Shown here piece after piece: positions 44,830-53,273 of a stretch of 64,000 bases of DNA; position 1 is the stretch's first letter, and the number at the start of each line of letters is the position of its first letter. Origin of the DNA: a virus. The stretch spans positions 22,323 through 86,322 of IMG/VR virus record IMGVR_UViG_3300041583_000385; one strand, 5' to 3'. The position numbers and the translations under genes are program-made. A model generated the notes under the pieces. It ran no database searches. It was not told the DNA's origin and saw nothing but the letters and a program-made list of their open reading frames with translations.

Positions 44830-45225
44830 TATTTGTTGTAACTTAATATCCCTTTCCCATTCTAAATATAGAACTCTAAATGCTTCATCTGAATAAGTAA
44901 ACCCAAATATCCAAGTTTTACCACCATACCAACTAGACCAAACTTCTGTATATAAATTGGAATTTTTAAATTCTAATTCTAACCTTTCAGCTTCTTCTCT
45001 TGTTGTGTGGTGGGAAAATCCAGTATCAGATAAATAAAAATCTAATACATCTATTTCTATTTTACCACTATTCTTCCAGTTATTCAAATACCATTCACCT
45101 TGAAGTGATTCAACACTATTTATAAAATCATTTCTATCACAATAACCCCTTGTTACTATATCAAATAAATCAATTGGTTTTAATGATTTAATGATTCTAT
45201 ATCTTTTAAAGATTTTGACTCTCAT
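44821..45225 (-). CDS. Hypothetical protein
   Basis: 134 residues, starting MRVKIFKRYRIIKSLKP (basic, but no x-x-E cut, so not counted as a leader). Contains SHHTTREEAERLELEFKNS and YGGKTWIFGFTYS. Follows the GMP reductase-like gene with a 4-nt overlap. Confidence 0.6.
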   Translation of the reverse strand: MRVKIFKRYRIIKSLKPIDLFDIVTRGYCDRNDFINSVESLQGEWYLNNWKNSGKIEIDVLDFYLSDTGFSHHTTREEAERLELEFKNSNLYTEVWSSWYGGKTWIFGFTYSDEAFRVLYLEWERDIKLQQILI

Positions 45226-46241
45226 TTATTGAACCTATTGAAAGCCATTGGGCTTATTTGTACAAAGTCAGGACCACCTATAAATTCATCTAATGTTCTA
45301 CAACCAGTATAAGACATAGCAGATTTTAGATAGTCAGTGAAATTCTCACACCAACCATCAATTGTATATTCAACTAAGTTATATTTAGTTATACCTTCTC
45401 CGGTTTTTAACTCAACTCTGTTCCAAGACTTCTGAACTTCTTTAGTTGACATACCTCTATAATATTTATAAACAGACTCACCCTCATTAAAGTATTCAAG
45501 TGCTTCTTCCGTAGAGATTTCTTTATAATCTCTGTTAGAAATTATATAATTATTGGAACAAGATTCTATACATTTATTAAAAATACCACCAATCATACAA
45601 GCGTGTCCACCCAAGGCTAGTGCTTTTATTATTTCAGAAGTATTTCTAAATCCACCATCTACTATTATTTTAGTAGGATTATTAAATTTTTTAGATATTT
45701 CATGACACTCATTTACTAATGATGCAGATGGATAAAAAATCCCAACATTTGCGGCTGTTGTACATGCGCTACCGGATCCTATATTACATCTTATATAATC
45801 AACACCTATTTCACAGTATTTTTCATAGGTTTTAGGATTTGAAATATTACCAATCATTAGTTCGATATTATCACCAAACATATCTTTTATTTTTTTAGAT
45901 ATATCATATAACTTCTGCATATGACCATTTGCAATATCAATTAGTATTCTTTTAGGAAGAGATACATTATTTTCAATAATACCAATTATCTCATCTAACC
46001 CATATGAGTAGAAATAATTATCACTTTTACTAGGATCATATTTTATATGTCTAGGTAGACATATATTTATTTTATTATTATCAAAGTATTTAATGTTATT
46101 TTCATCTATAACCATGTCCATTGGTGCTGTAAAAATAGGCAAATTGCCATTGTCAAGATATGGATTTACCTCATATCTAGAAGAGATTGAACTTAAAACA
46201 TTTGGTACTATTGTGATATCATTCCAGTCAAATTTATACAT
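45222..46241 (-). CDS. GMP reductase / IMP dehydrogenase family enzyme
   Basis: 339 residues, (beta/alpha)8 barrel without CBS domains. FDWNDITIVPN near the start, IGSGSACTT with the catalytic Cys at about 159, DGGFRN phosphate loop, KYYRGMSTKEVQ flap, and LKSAMSYTG at the end. Size and lack of CBS favour GMP reductase, but the RGM flap is shared with IMPDH. Would shift the purine pool during infection. Rare in phages. Confidence 0.85.
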   Translation of the reverse strand: MYKFDWNDITIVPNVLSSISSRYEVNPYLDNGNLPIFTAPMDMVIDENNIKYFDNNKINICLPRHIKYDPSKSDNYFYSYGLDEIIGIIENNVSLPKRILIDIANGHMQKLYDISKKIKDMFGDNIELMIGNISNPKTYEKYCEIGVDYIRCNIGSGSACTTAANVGIFYPSASLVNECHEISKKFNNPTKIIVDGGFRNTSEIIKALALGGHACMIGGIFNKCIESCSNNYIISNRDYKEISTEEALEYFNEGESVYKYYRGMSTKEVQKSWNRVELKTGEGITKYNLVEYTIDGWCENFTDYLKSAMSYTGCRTLDEFIGGPDFVQISPMAFNRFNK

Positions 46242-46283
46242 TTTTTATATTTTATTTTTAATATATATTAAAAATATAAAGTA

Positions 46284-46505
46284 ATGTTGACATCATTACT
46301 TAATAAAGTTATGCCAAAATTAGTAAATAATGAATATTTTATAGAAAAGTCAAAAATTAAACATTTTGATAATTATGATTACTCTAAAGTAAATTATATA
46401 AATAATTCAACAGATATTATTATAATTTGTAAAAAGCATGGTGAATTCCTACAAAAACCAGCTGTTCATTTAAGAGGTAGTGGATGTAACCAAATATTGT
46501 ATTGA
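46284..46505 (+). pseudogene. Fragment of an EDxHD-type homing endonuclease
   Basis: 73 residues: FIEKSKIKHFDNYDYSKVNY and IIICKKHGEFLQKPAVHLRG (plus SGC), one recognition repeat of the zinc-ribbon homing family. No nuclease domain. It has an AT promoter motif upstream (TTAATATATATTAA, a palindrome shared with the gene at 46241). Confidence 0.65.
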
Positions 46506-46506
46506 T

Positions 46507-46551
46507 AATAATATTATCCTAATAAGAATTTCCTATTTAGATAATATTATT
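46507..46551. repeat. 12-bp inverted repeat, A/T-rich
   Basis: AATAATATTATC (46507-46518) and GATAATATTATT (46540-46551), 21-nt loop. Lies just after the homing-gene fragment. May be a weak terminator or scar. Confidence 0.6.
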
Positions 46552-46570
46552 GATAGTTTAAATTTCTCAT

Positions 46571-46879
46571 TTAATAGAAAGAATACTTATTATCTATTTT
46601 AATACAATAGATAGAGATTGGATAAAGTCTAATTCCTTTATCAGATTCATCTATTAAAAATCTCATAGCACCATCTATTAATTCATCATTCATTATCTTA
46701 ACCGTGGCATTATGTAGACCACTAAAGATGGAAACATTTACATCATCAGTAATTGGTATAAAGTTTTTCTTAGAATCTGTTATCTTACCACCAAATCCTT
46801 CTTTGAAATAAGACTTATCTATAATTTTAGATAAATCTTCGGTATTTGTTAATTCTACTCTAATTTCGTGCTTTATCAT
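46571..46879 (-). CDS. Hypothetical protein
   Basis: 102 residues, ferredoxin-like alternation (KHEIRVELTNTEDLSKIID, ATVKIMNDELIDGAMRFLID). Unknown. Confidence 0.6.
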   Translation of the reverse strand: MIKHEIRVELTNTEDLSKIIDKSYFKEGFGGKITDSKKNFIPITDDVNVSIFSGLHNATVKIMNDELIDGAMRFLIDESDKGIRLYPISIYCIKIDNKYSFY

Positions 46880-46964
46880 ATATTTTCGTTTAATTTACTC
46901 TAATCTTATTATTAATTATAATAAAAGTTTGAAAACAAGTGTTTAAAAAATTTATATATATTGT

Positions 46965-47264
46965 ATGATTTGTAAAAAATGCAATATTGATAAAGAATGT
47001 TCTGATTTTCATAAAAAAAGTAAATCAAAAACAAGGTACCAAATATATTGTAAACTTTGTAATAGAGGAGTACAGAAATCTTTTTATGAAAAAAATACAA
47101 ATAGTATCTTAGAAAGAAAAAGTAATTGACTAGTCTAAATTATACCACATAAAAAACCAATAACAAAATTTGATAAAAATAGTGATATAAAAATAATAAA
47201 TGCTTTGAGTAATTTACAACCACTCTGGGCTAAAGATAATTTATCTAAAGGTAATAAATTTTAA
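46965..47264 (+). pseudogene. Internally deleted HNH homing endonuclease
   Basis: 5' part (MICKKCNIDKECSDFHKKSK, YCKLCNRG) is the zinc-ribbon start of the HNH family also seen at 17554; it stops at 47129. The last codons of the family (ALSNLQPLWAKDNLSKGNKF) remain before the TAA at 47264. The HNH centre is gone. Confidence 0.75.
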
Positions 47265-47310
47265 CGGCTTAGGACCCGTTGTAGTTTCGCCCCAACTGGG
47301 TAGGACTAAA

Positions 47311-47348
47311 GAAGAGGTTGAATTCGCTACTCAACCTCTTCACTTTTT
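47311..47348. terminator. Strong hairpin terminator
   Basis: 11-bp stem GAAGAGGTTGA/TCAACCTCTTC with a 9-nt loop, followed by ACTTTTT on the plus strand. Just upstream (47273-47297) a second small hairpin (CCCGTTG...CAACTGGG) is present in a locally GC-rich stretch. Confidence 0.75.
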
Positions 47349-47726
47349 AAATAAGTCATTCATAATGAACTCTCTAAGTTCACTCTTAGGTGTTAGTTCC
47401 CTTTCATAGATATGTAATTTGAAAATAACTTTAACAACACCTTTACTAAAACTTGATGTTATTGTAGATCTCTCAAATTGAGAATCCACCATCCATAAAC
47501 CCTGATTAAATTCTTCACTAAAGTTTTTAACACTATCATTCTTATCAACAAGTAACCTAAAGTGTAGGTTATTATCAGAATCCTTTATATCAGTTCTCAT
47601 TTTGAAATAATTAGTAAGTGGAATAGTTACCGTTATCTTAACAGGCTCCATAGAATACCACATATCATCCTTCATTTCACTTTTTAGTACACAAGGGTAC
47701 TTTTCATCTTTATAGATAAATTTCAT
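47340..47726 (-). CDS. Hypothetical protein
   Basis: 128 residues, beta-rich (EPVKITVTIPLTNYFKM, GVVKVIFKLHIYEREL). ATGA overlap with the preceding frameshifted gene. Unknown. Confidence 0.6.
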   Translation of the reverse strand: MKFIYKDEKYPCVLKSEMKDDMWYSMEPVKITVTIPLTNYFKMRTDIKDSDNNLHFRLLVDKNDSVKNFSEEFNQGLWMVDSQFERSTITSSFSKGVVKVIFKLHIYERELTPKSELREFIMNDLFKK

Positions 47727-47999
47727 ATTCCTAATTCTTTTAGTTTATCATTTCTATCATCTTCCAATCCTTCCCAAACCCCATCCTTTACAATTACCAT
47801 CTTCCTCACCACTCCAAATATCTAAATCTAATTTACAACCTGGGATGTGCTCACCACCTAAACCAGCTTCATATTCGAATTTACAAGTCCAGCACTTTTT
47901 ATTTACCTTGTTGAAAGAGCAATCAGGTTCGTGTGATTTTATTTTACTTGAATCAATATCTGTTTTTGAACAAAAGTCACACTTCCATACCTGTTTCAT
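47723..47999 (-). pseudogene. Zinc-finger-like small protein with a frameshifted tail
   Basis: The frame from ATG 47999 has two Cys/His clusters (CDFCSKTDID...H...C and CWTCKFEYE...H...C), then reads to a TGA at 47757. In the +1 frame the tail GVWEGLEDDRNDKLKELGI continues to 47723 and ends in the normal ATGA overlap. A one-base insertion near 47780 is the simplest reading; otherwise an 80-residue protein is made. Confidence 0.55.
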
Positions 48000-48565
48000 A
48001 TTCCTAATTCTTTTAGTTTAATATCCCTTAATAAGGATATAAGAGCACTCCATTTTTCTGGTTTGATTTTAAAATTCTCATCAATTACTTCCTTTATATC
48101 TTTTGTGTTGAAAAATTTATTATCCATTATGTAATCAACACGTCCTGGATTAGCACTTATTTTAACTGGATCTAATATTCTTTTTATTAAATACTTCTTA
48201 TCAATATTTAATTTACTGAATGGTCTTGAACCAGAAGCTGATGTGAAATTTTCCGGGTATTCATCAACCAACTCTTGTAGAAGTTCACATACAATATGTA
48301 TTCTAGCGTATTTACATTCTAGTGGTATAAAGCATGGATTAGTAATATCACCCTTTTCTATTAAGAATAAAGCACAATCTTTAGAAGCATTTTTAAGAGA
48401 TAATTGTAATAGATTACCTTTACATTTATCAAATTCATCATTTCTTAATAATTTAAAGTTCTCTTTTAGATTATCGATTTGGTTATCATGTACATTACTT
48501 TCTAGAGCATCTTTTAGACGCTTTCGATGTTTTAACCATTTTTCATTTTTGTTATTACTGAACAT
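47996..48565 (-). CDS. Hypothetical protein
   Basis: 189 residues, helical, with ankyrin-like spacing (LLQLSLKNASKDCALFLIEK). C-terminus DIKLKELGI is nearly the same as the shifted tail of the next gene; the DNA (about 23 nt) is repeated exactly at 47724 and 47997. Confidence 0.6.
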   Translation of the reverse strand: MFSNNKNEKWLKHRKRLKDALESNVHDNQIDNLKENFKLLRNDEFDKCKGNLLQLSLKNASKDCALFLIEKGDITNPCFIPLECKYARIHIVCELLQELVDEYPENFTSASGSRPFSKLNIDKKYLIKRILDPVKISANPGRVDYIMDNKFFNTKDIKEVIDENFKIKPEKWSALISLLRDIKLKELGI

Positions 48566-48589
48566 TAAACTTTTTTATTATTTCACCTA

Positions 48590-48597
48590 CAAATATA
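48590..48597 (-). promoter_or_regulatory. TATATTTG promoter element
   Basis: Minus-strand TATATTTG 24 nt before ATG 48565, a rare case here with a real 5' leader. Confidence 0.55.
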
Positions 48598-48670
48598 GAT
48601 AAAAATTCCCGATAAACATAAACAATCGGGTATATAATTAATATACTAACTACATAAATAAAATATTTAA

Positions 48671-49636
48671 ATGGCAGAACAAGAACACATATTAAAAGAC
48701 AACCCAGGTAGGTTTGTTGTATTCCCAATCAAACACAATGATATATGGGAAATGTATAAAACAGCGGAACATTCATTCTGGACAGCAGAAGAAATTGATT
48801 TAGCTCAAGACATGACGGATTGGGAGGAAAAATTAAATGATGATGAAAGACATTATATAAAGAATGTTTTAGCATTTTTCGCGGCATCTGATGGTATTGT
48901 AAATGAAAATCTAGCTGAGAATTTTGTAAAAGAAGTTCAATATCCAGAAGCTAAATTCTTTTATGGATTTCAAATAGCTATGGAGAATGTACATTCAGAG
49001 ACATACTCATTGTTAATTGATACCTATATTAAGGATAATACTGAAAAAGACCATTTGTTCAATGCTATTGATACTATACCATCAGTTAAGAAAAAAGCTG
49101 ATTGGGCTATTAAGTGGATAGATTCTGAATCATTTGCTGAAAGACTTATAGCATTTGCGGCAGTTGAAGGTATTTTCTTCTCTGGTTCATTTTGTTCTTT
49201 GTTCTGGTTGAAAAAAAGAGGATTAATGCCAGGATTAACATTCTCAAATGAATTAATCTCAAGAGATGAAGGATTACATTGTTTATTCGCTTGTTTATTA
49301 CACAACAACCATATACAAAACAAAGTTTCTCAAGACCGTATTAAAGAAATCATCTGTGAAGCAGTTGAGATTGAGAAAGAATTTGTAACAGATTCTTTAC
49401 CAGTTGCTTTAATTGGTATGAACGAGGTGTTGATGCAACAATACATTGAATATGTTGCTGACTATTGGTTGATTGAGTTGGGATGTTCTAAAGTTTATAA
49501 TGCTGAAAACCCATTTGACTTTATGGATATGTTATCTTTACAGAATAAAAGTAACTTCTTTGAAAAAAGAGTATCTGAATACCAAAAAGCTTCTGATACA
49601 AATATCGATTACGATAATTTATCAGATGATTTTTAA
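48671..49636 (+). CDS. nrdB: Ribonucleotide reductase small subunit (class Ia NrdB)
   Basis: 321 residues. Di-iron site: [23 protein letters not shown] (Glu105, His108, radical Tyr112), [20 protein letters not shown]. The C-terminal YDNLSDDF is the acidic tail that docks to NrdA, which is not in the window. Provides dNDPs. Followed by a double terminator. Confidence 0.96.
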   Translation: MAEQEHILKDNPGRFVVFPIKHNDIWEMYKTAEHSFWTAEEIDLAQDMTDWEEKLNDDERHYIKNVLAFFAASDGIVNENLAENFVKEVQYPEAKFFYGFQIAMENVHSETYSLLIDTYIKDNTEKDHLFNAIDTIPSVKKKADWAIKWIDSESFAERLIAFAAVEGIFFSGSFCSLFWLKKRGLMPGLTFSNELISRDEGLHCLFACLLHNNHIQNKVSQDRIKEIICEAVEIEKEFVTDSLPVALIGMNEVLMQQYIEYVADYWLIELGCSKVYNAENPFDFMDMLSLQNKSNFFEKRVSEYQKASDTNIDYDNLSDDF

Positions 49637-49663
49637 TATATAATTTGTCCGACAAGGCAAAAC

Positions 49664-49715
49664 CCTTATCTTATGATAAGGTGAAGCCCTTATCTTAATC
49701 GATAAGGGTTTTTTT
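49664..49715 (+). terminator. Tandem hairpin terminator after nrdB
   Basis: Two near-identical hairpins: CCTTATC-TTAT-GATAAGG and CCCTTATC...GATAAGGG followed by T7. The shared arm means alternative pairings (first arm with last) are also possible, so an attenuator-like switch cannot be excluded. Confidence 0.8.
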
Positions 49716-49726
49716 GTTGCCAAAAT

Positions 49727-49736
49727 TTAATATATA
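49727..49736 (+). promoter_or_regulatory. Phage-type AT promoter motif
   Basis: TTAATATATA 23 nt before ATG 49760; opens the leader-gene run 49760-52163. Confidence 0.45.
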
Positions 49737-49759
49737 AATCAAAAAAGAAATATATTATT

Positions 49760-50071
49760 ATGAAATATTATGCTTATTTAAAACAAAGTGGTGAAGGTTG
49801 TGATTATACAATTGGATGTGCTCAAACATTGATTACTATTGAAGCTAGTAATGATGATGAGGCTAGAGAGAAATTATCAGAAGAGATTTCTGAAAATTAT
49901 TATGATGAAAGGGAATTATCAGAAGTTCAATTATTCAAAGAACCAATTGAATTTGATTTGAATAAGACTTATGATAAGATGAAATCTTCAAAGGAAGAGT
50001 CTAATAATAAGATGCAACACCTTAAAGATAGGGAAGAGTATGAGCGTCTAAGAAAAAAATTCGGAGAATAA
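49760..50071 (+). CDS. Hypothetical acidic protein
   Basis: 103 residues (MKYYAYLKQSGEGCDYTIGC) with a helical, charged C-terminus. Start resembles leaders in K/Y content but has no x-x-E cut within 15 residues. Overlaps the next gene by one base (TAATG). Confidence 0.6.
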   Translation: MKYYAYLKQSGEGCDYTIGCAQTLITIEASNDDEAREKLSEEISENYYDERELSEVQLFKEPIEFDLNKTYDKMKSSKEESNNKMQHLKDREEYERLRKKFGE

Positions 50072-50727
50072 TGAAACACTTAAAGAAATTAAAAAGGATT
50101 GATGAGATTCAAGATTCAAGATTAGATATACATGGATTAAAGTGTGATAACACAGAATGTGATTGGAATGATATGTCTATTCAATTTGACGATTATCCAA
50201 ATCATGTAGATGCTGGTTGTCCAGAGTGTGGTGAGAATATTCTTAAAGATGCTGATTATCAAGAATTATTACAGATGAAAAATGCTGTTGAGGCTTTGAA
50301 TAAACTATCAGAAGAACAAATACAGGCTATGTTAGCTAATCTATCACCTGAACAAATGGATGCATCTCTTGATCAAATGAATCATATGAAAAAGATGTTT
50401 GATGTTAGAACTGATAATGGTGATGGTACAGAAACTTTATCTTCAAGTGATAATATAAATGAATCTTTACCAAGACAACAAAGTGTTGATCAATTAAAGA
50501 AATTGAGAAAATTATGTAAAGGTACTGATATCGGTGATAGGATATCCGATATGAATAAAGAGGGAGCTAATATACAATATATTCAAAACCCTATTGATAG
50601 TGGTATTGAATCATATGAAGATTATCAAAAGGCTAATAAGAAATTTATTCCTTCTTGGAATCTAAAACACTCCCATTTGGTGGTAAAAAAAGTAAAAAGA
50701 AATAATGAAACACTTAAAGAAATTTAA
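50071..50727 (+). CDS. Leader-like zinc-ribbon protein (KRIDE|I)
   Basis: 218 residues. MKHLKKLKRIDE|I fits the leader pattern. A zinc ribbon follows (CDNTECDWNDM ... CPECGEN), then a helix with EEQIQAMLANLSPEQMDASL. The annotated end (KRNNETLKEI) runs into the next leader in another frame; the alternative frame reads LPFGGKKSKKK and stops in a usual TAATG junction, so a small frameshift near 50660 is likely. Confidence 0.6.
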   Translation: MKHLKKLKRIDEIQDSRLDIHGLKCDNTECDWNDMSIQFDDYPNHVDAGCPECGENILKDADYQELLQMKNAVEALNKLSEEQIQAMLANLSPEQMDASLDQMNHMKKMFDVRTDNGDGTETLSSSDNINESLPRQQSVDQLKKLRKLCKGTDIGDRISDMNKEGANIQYIQNPIDSGIESYEDYQKANKKFIPSWNLKHSHLVVKKVKRNNETLKEI

Positions 50728-51238
50728 TACTGGTATAGTTGCATATAGAAAATTTAACGAATCAGTTGACCACAATAAAGTTAACTCATTTATACAAAAA
50801 GCTAATTCACTTATAAACTATGATGAATCAGAATTCGAACAAGGTGATGAACCTATGAATGTTGATTTATTATCAGAATTAGGTGAATTATATAATGATA
50901 TGGATATGACACCAGAAGATTTATCAATGGTTGTTACTTCCGGTAGATTGAATGATGATAATAATCTTGTTAAGATAATATTAGATGAAGTACAAAGTGA
51001 ATCAACAACCGATACTAATGTCAGAACAGATAATACACCATTAGAAAAAGTGGATGTTTATTACGCTTGTATGAATGGTGGTGATGGATCTGTTAGTGTT
51101 CGTTGGTATTTAACTTACGAAGAAGCTGTATCGGCTGAGGAAAACCAATCAGAAGGATGGGGAGAACCTTGTGATGGTCACGCAGAAACATTTGTTGGGT
51201 CAAATATACATAAATTAGCAAAAAGAAATAGTAAATAA
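50705..51238 (+). CDS. Leader-bearing acidic protein (YRKFNE|S)
   Basis: 177 residues. Extended leader MKHLKKFNTGIVAYRKFNE|S. Body acidic with a compact C-terminal domain (VYYACMNGGDGSVSVRWYLT). The first 24 nt are the same as those of the next leader gene. Function unknown. Confidence 0.65.
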   Translation: MKHLKKFNTGIVAYRKFNESVDHNKVNSFIQKANSLINYDESEFEQGDEPMNVDLLSELGELYNDMDMTPEDLSMVVTSGRLNDDNNLVKIILDEVQSESTTDTNVRTDNTPLEKVDVYYACMNGGDGSVSVRWYLTYEEAVSAEENQSEGWGEPCDGHAETFVGSNIHKLAKRNSK

Positions 51239-51732
51239 TGAAACACTTAAAGAAATTTAACGAAGAAATTAGAATTGTTAAATCAGAAGGTTCTGAACCT
51301 GATGTTGATGTTAAGAAATCATCATATAACACACCAGGTACTAAAATAATAAAAATTGAAGCGTTTGATGAAGTTGCATCTAAAATATTACAAAAACAAA
51401 TGTCATTAGGATTAAAACCCTTTTATTTAAATAAAGATAATGAATTTGTTGAAATATTAATTGATGATAAAGGATTTCCTTATGAAAGTATAGAATCTGA
51501 AAGAGCTAATAGATATGGTAGACCTATCTCATCAAGAAAGAATTCTTTTAAATGGAAAGCGAATCATTATGGTGAAGTTTATTTATTAACAGATGAAGAT
51601 TTAAAAAGCATACAACCTTTATTGGGTAAAGTAAGGGGATTGATAAATAAATTAGAAGAACAAAAACAATTATTAGTAAAACTAATTGGATCAAAATTAA
51701 CACATAAGGATGAAAATATTGAAGAATTATAA
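51238..51732 (+). CDS. Leader-bearing protein (MKHLKKFNE|E)
   Basis: 164 residues. Body: FDEVASKILQKQMSLGLKPF and a helical end (VRGLINKLEEQKQLLVKLIG). TAATG junction upstream; overlaps the next leader gene by 23 nt. Confidence 0.65.
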   Translation: MKHLKKFNEEIRIVKSEGSEPDVDVKKSSYNTPGTKIIKIEAFDEVASKILQKQMSLGLKPFYLNKDNEFVEILIDDKGFPYESIESERANRYGRPISSRKNSFKWKANHYGEVYLLTDEDLKSIQPLLGKVRGLINKLEEQKQLLVKLIGSKLTHKDENIEEL

Positions 51733-51868
51733 GAAATTTAATGAAATGGCTGGTTATAACGAAACTATGACCATAGAAGATTTAATTTATGTATTGGAGC
51801 AAAAACCAAAAGATAATTTTATTGTTGCTCATAATCAGAAATTAATGAATACGAGGGTTTTTATCTAG
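51710..51868 (+). CDS. Short leader protein (KKFNE|M)
   Basis: 52 residues: MKILKNYKKFNEMAGYNETM then IEDLIYVLEQKPKDNFIVAH. Probably truncated relative to a longer ancestor. Confidence 0.55.
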   Translation: MKILKNYKKFNEMAGYNETMTIEDLIYVLEQKPKDNFIVAHNQKLMNTRVFI

Positions 51869-51887
51869 AAAATGAAATAATAGGAAA

Positions 51888-52163
51888 ATGAAATATTTAA
51901 AGACATTTGAATCACATGGAACACATTTAGCAGAAGATATTGCTAAAGACTTATTACCTAGATTAAAAGAGATAAAATCTGAGAAGGGTTTCTTTACAAC
52001 AAGTATGTTTGATAACTATATGGAGGAAAGAAAAGGTAACCTTAAATTAACTGATGAAGTTATGGGTTATTTGGTAAACATGGGTTTTGACTTCGATACT
52101 GATGAAGATGATGAAGATGATGGATTTGATGATATATCAATGTTTGATTATAACTTAAATTAA
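51888..52163 (+). CDS. Leader-bearing acidic protein (MKYLKTFE|S)
   Basis: 91 residues. Leader, then a helical middle (AEDIAKDLLPRLKEIKSEKG) and a very acidic end (DTDEDDEDDGFDD). Acidic internal proteins often balance DNA or basic cores, but no function is shown. 52164-52322 downstream contains nothing recognisable. Confidence 0.65.
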   Translation: MKYLKTFESHGTHLAEDIAKDLLPRLKEIKSEKGFFTTSMFDNYMEERKGNLKLTDEVMGYLVNMGFDFDTDEDDEDDGFDDISMFDYNLN

Positions 52164-52322
52164 TAACCGGTAATAATAACCATCTAGAAGATAAAAAGAA
52201 AAAACCCCAAATTGGATTGAACCATTCAATAAACCCGTATTTAAAATACCAATCGGTGCACTGATTATATAATCATAACATTGGTTTACTCAAACAATCT
52301 GTGGAATTTTACATCAAGTTTT

Positions 52323-52332
52323 TTAATATATA
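52323..52332 (+). promoter_or_regulatory. Phage-type AT promoter motif
   Basis: TTAATATATA 9 nt before ATG 52342. Confidence 0.5.
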
Positions 52333-52341
52333 AACATAGTC

Positions 52342-53031
52342 ATGAAATATATTAAGAAATATAAAATATTCGAAAGTTCAAGTAATATAGATGAAATCTG
52401 TAATAAATATGGTATAGAAAATTATACCATAAATGAGGATGGATCTATTGATGTTGAGGGTAATGTTAATTTAAATGATAGAGTAGTATTATCTGAATTG
52501 CCAATTAAATTTGGTAATGTAGGTGGTAATTTTAATTGTAGTGGAAATAAATTAACGAGTCTAGAAGGAAGTCCTAAAAGTGTAGGTGGTAATTTTAATT
52601 GTAGTGGAAATAAATTAACGAGTCTAGAAGGAAGTCCTAAAAGTGTAGGTGGTAATTTTAATTGTAGTAGAAATAAATTAACGAGTCTAGAAGGAAGTCC
52701 TAAAAGTGTAGGTGGTGGTTTCTATTGTAGTGGAAATAAATTAACGAGTCTAGAAGGAAGTCCTAAAAGTGTAGGTGGTGGTTTCTATTGTGATGATAAT
52801 CAATTGGTTAGTCTAGAGGGAAGTCCTAAAAGTGTAGGTGGTGGTTTCTATTGTGATGGTAATCCAGTTTATGAATTGTGGAAATTATTTAAGGATTATT
52901 CAAAAGTTGAATTATTCAATGATTATGATATGATAATTAATGACCAAATAATAATTATTAGATTAAATGACTTTTTAGAATCTATTAATAAAGAACCTAT
53001 TAATAAAGTTAAAGGATATAAAAGTATTTAA
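52342..53031 (+). CDS. Leader protein with leucine-rich-repeat-like array
   Basis: 229 residues. Leader MKYIKKYKIFE|S, short linker, then five to six 21-residue repeats of the form GGNFNCSGNKLTSLEGSPKS(V), an LRR-like ladder found in phage and mollicute-type proteins, and a C-terminal capping region. Repeats are almost identical in DNA, so the array is young. Likely a protein-binding surface; with the leader it may be a packaged effector. Confidence 0.75.
   Translation: MKYIKKYKIFESSSNIDEICNKYGIENYTINEDGSIDVEGNVNLNDRVVLSELPIKFGNVGGNFNCSGNKLTSLEGSPKSVGGNFNCSGNKLTSLEGSPKSVGGNFNCSRNKLTSLEGSPKSVGGGFYCSGNKLTSLEGSPKSVGGGFYCDDNQLVSLEGSPKSVGGGFYCDGNPVYELWKLFKDYSKVELFNDYDMIINDQIIIIRLNDFLESINKEPINKVKGYKSI
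52522..52866 (+). repeat. 63-bp tandem repeat (coding)
   Basis: Units start at 52522, 52585, 52648, 52711, 52774 and 52837 (last partial). The first three differ by only one or two bases; later units replace NFNCS by GFYC(S/D). Confidence 0.9.
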
Positions 53032-53036
53032 AAGTC

Positions 53037-53220
53037 ATGAAATATATTAAGAAATATAAAATATTCGAAAGTTCAAGTAATATGGATCAAATAAATGAAG
53101 GTGGATCATTGATGTTGATGGTAATGTTGGTTTAAGTGATAAAGGTTTATCTGAATTGGTAATGTTGGTGGTGATTTCAATTGTTATGATAATCAATTAA
53201 CAATTAACGAGTCTAGAAAC
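53037..53220 (+). pseudogene. Decayed duplicate of the LRR leader gene
   Basis: The first 47 nt of the ORF are identical to those of the gene at 52342. The frame ends at 53135; beyond, pieces of the same protein appear in other frames (GNVGGDFNCYDNQLT). A tandem duplicate with several small deletions. Confidence 0.8.
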
Positions 53221-53269
53221 TTTTTACTTGCATATCGATCACTAATTTGTAAACTTCTCCTTTTCTCAT
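53213..53269 (-). pseudogene. Remnant of MRKGD-family gene
   Basis: 18 codons, MRKGEVYKLVIDMQVKSF, matching the start of the gene at 364-576. The fusion point with the plus-strand LRR relic is at about 53213. Confidence 0.45.
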
Positions 53270-53273
53270 ATAT

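Noticed and set aside
52522-52866. Tandem 63-bp repeats considered as a CRISPR array
   Set aside because: No unique spacers; the units are contiguous, in frame and encode a protein ladder.
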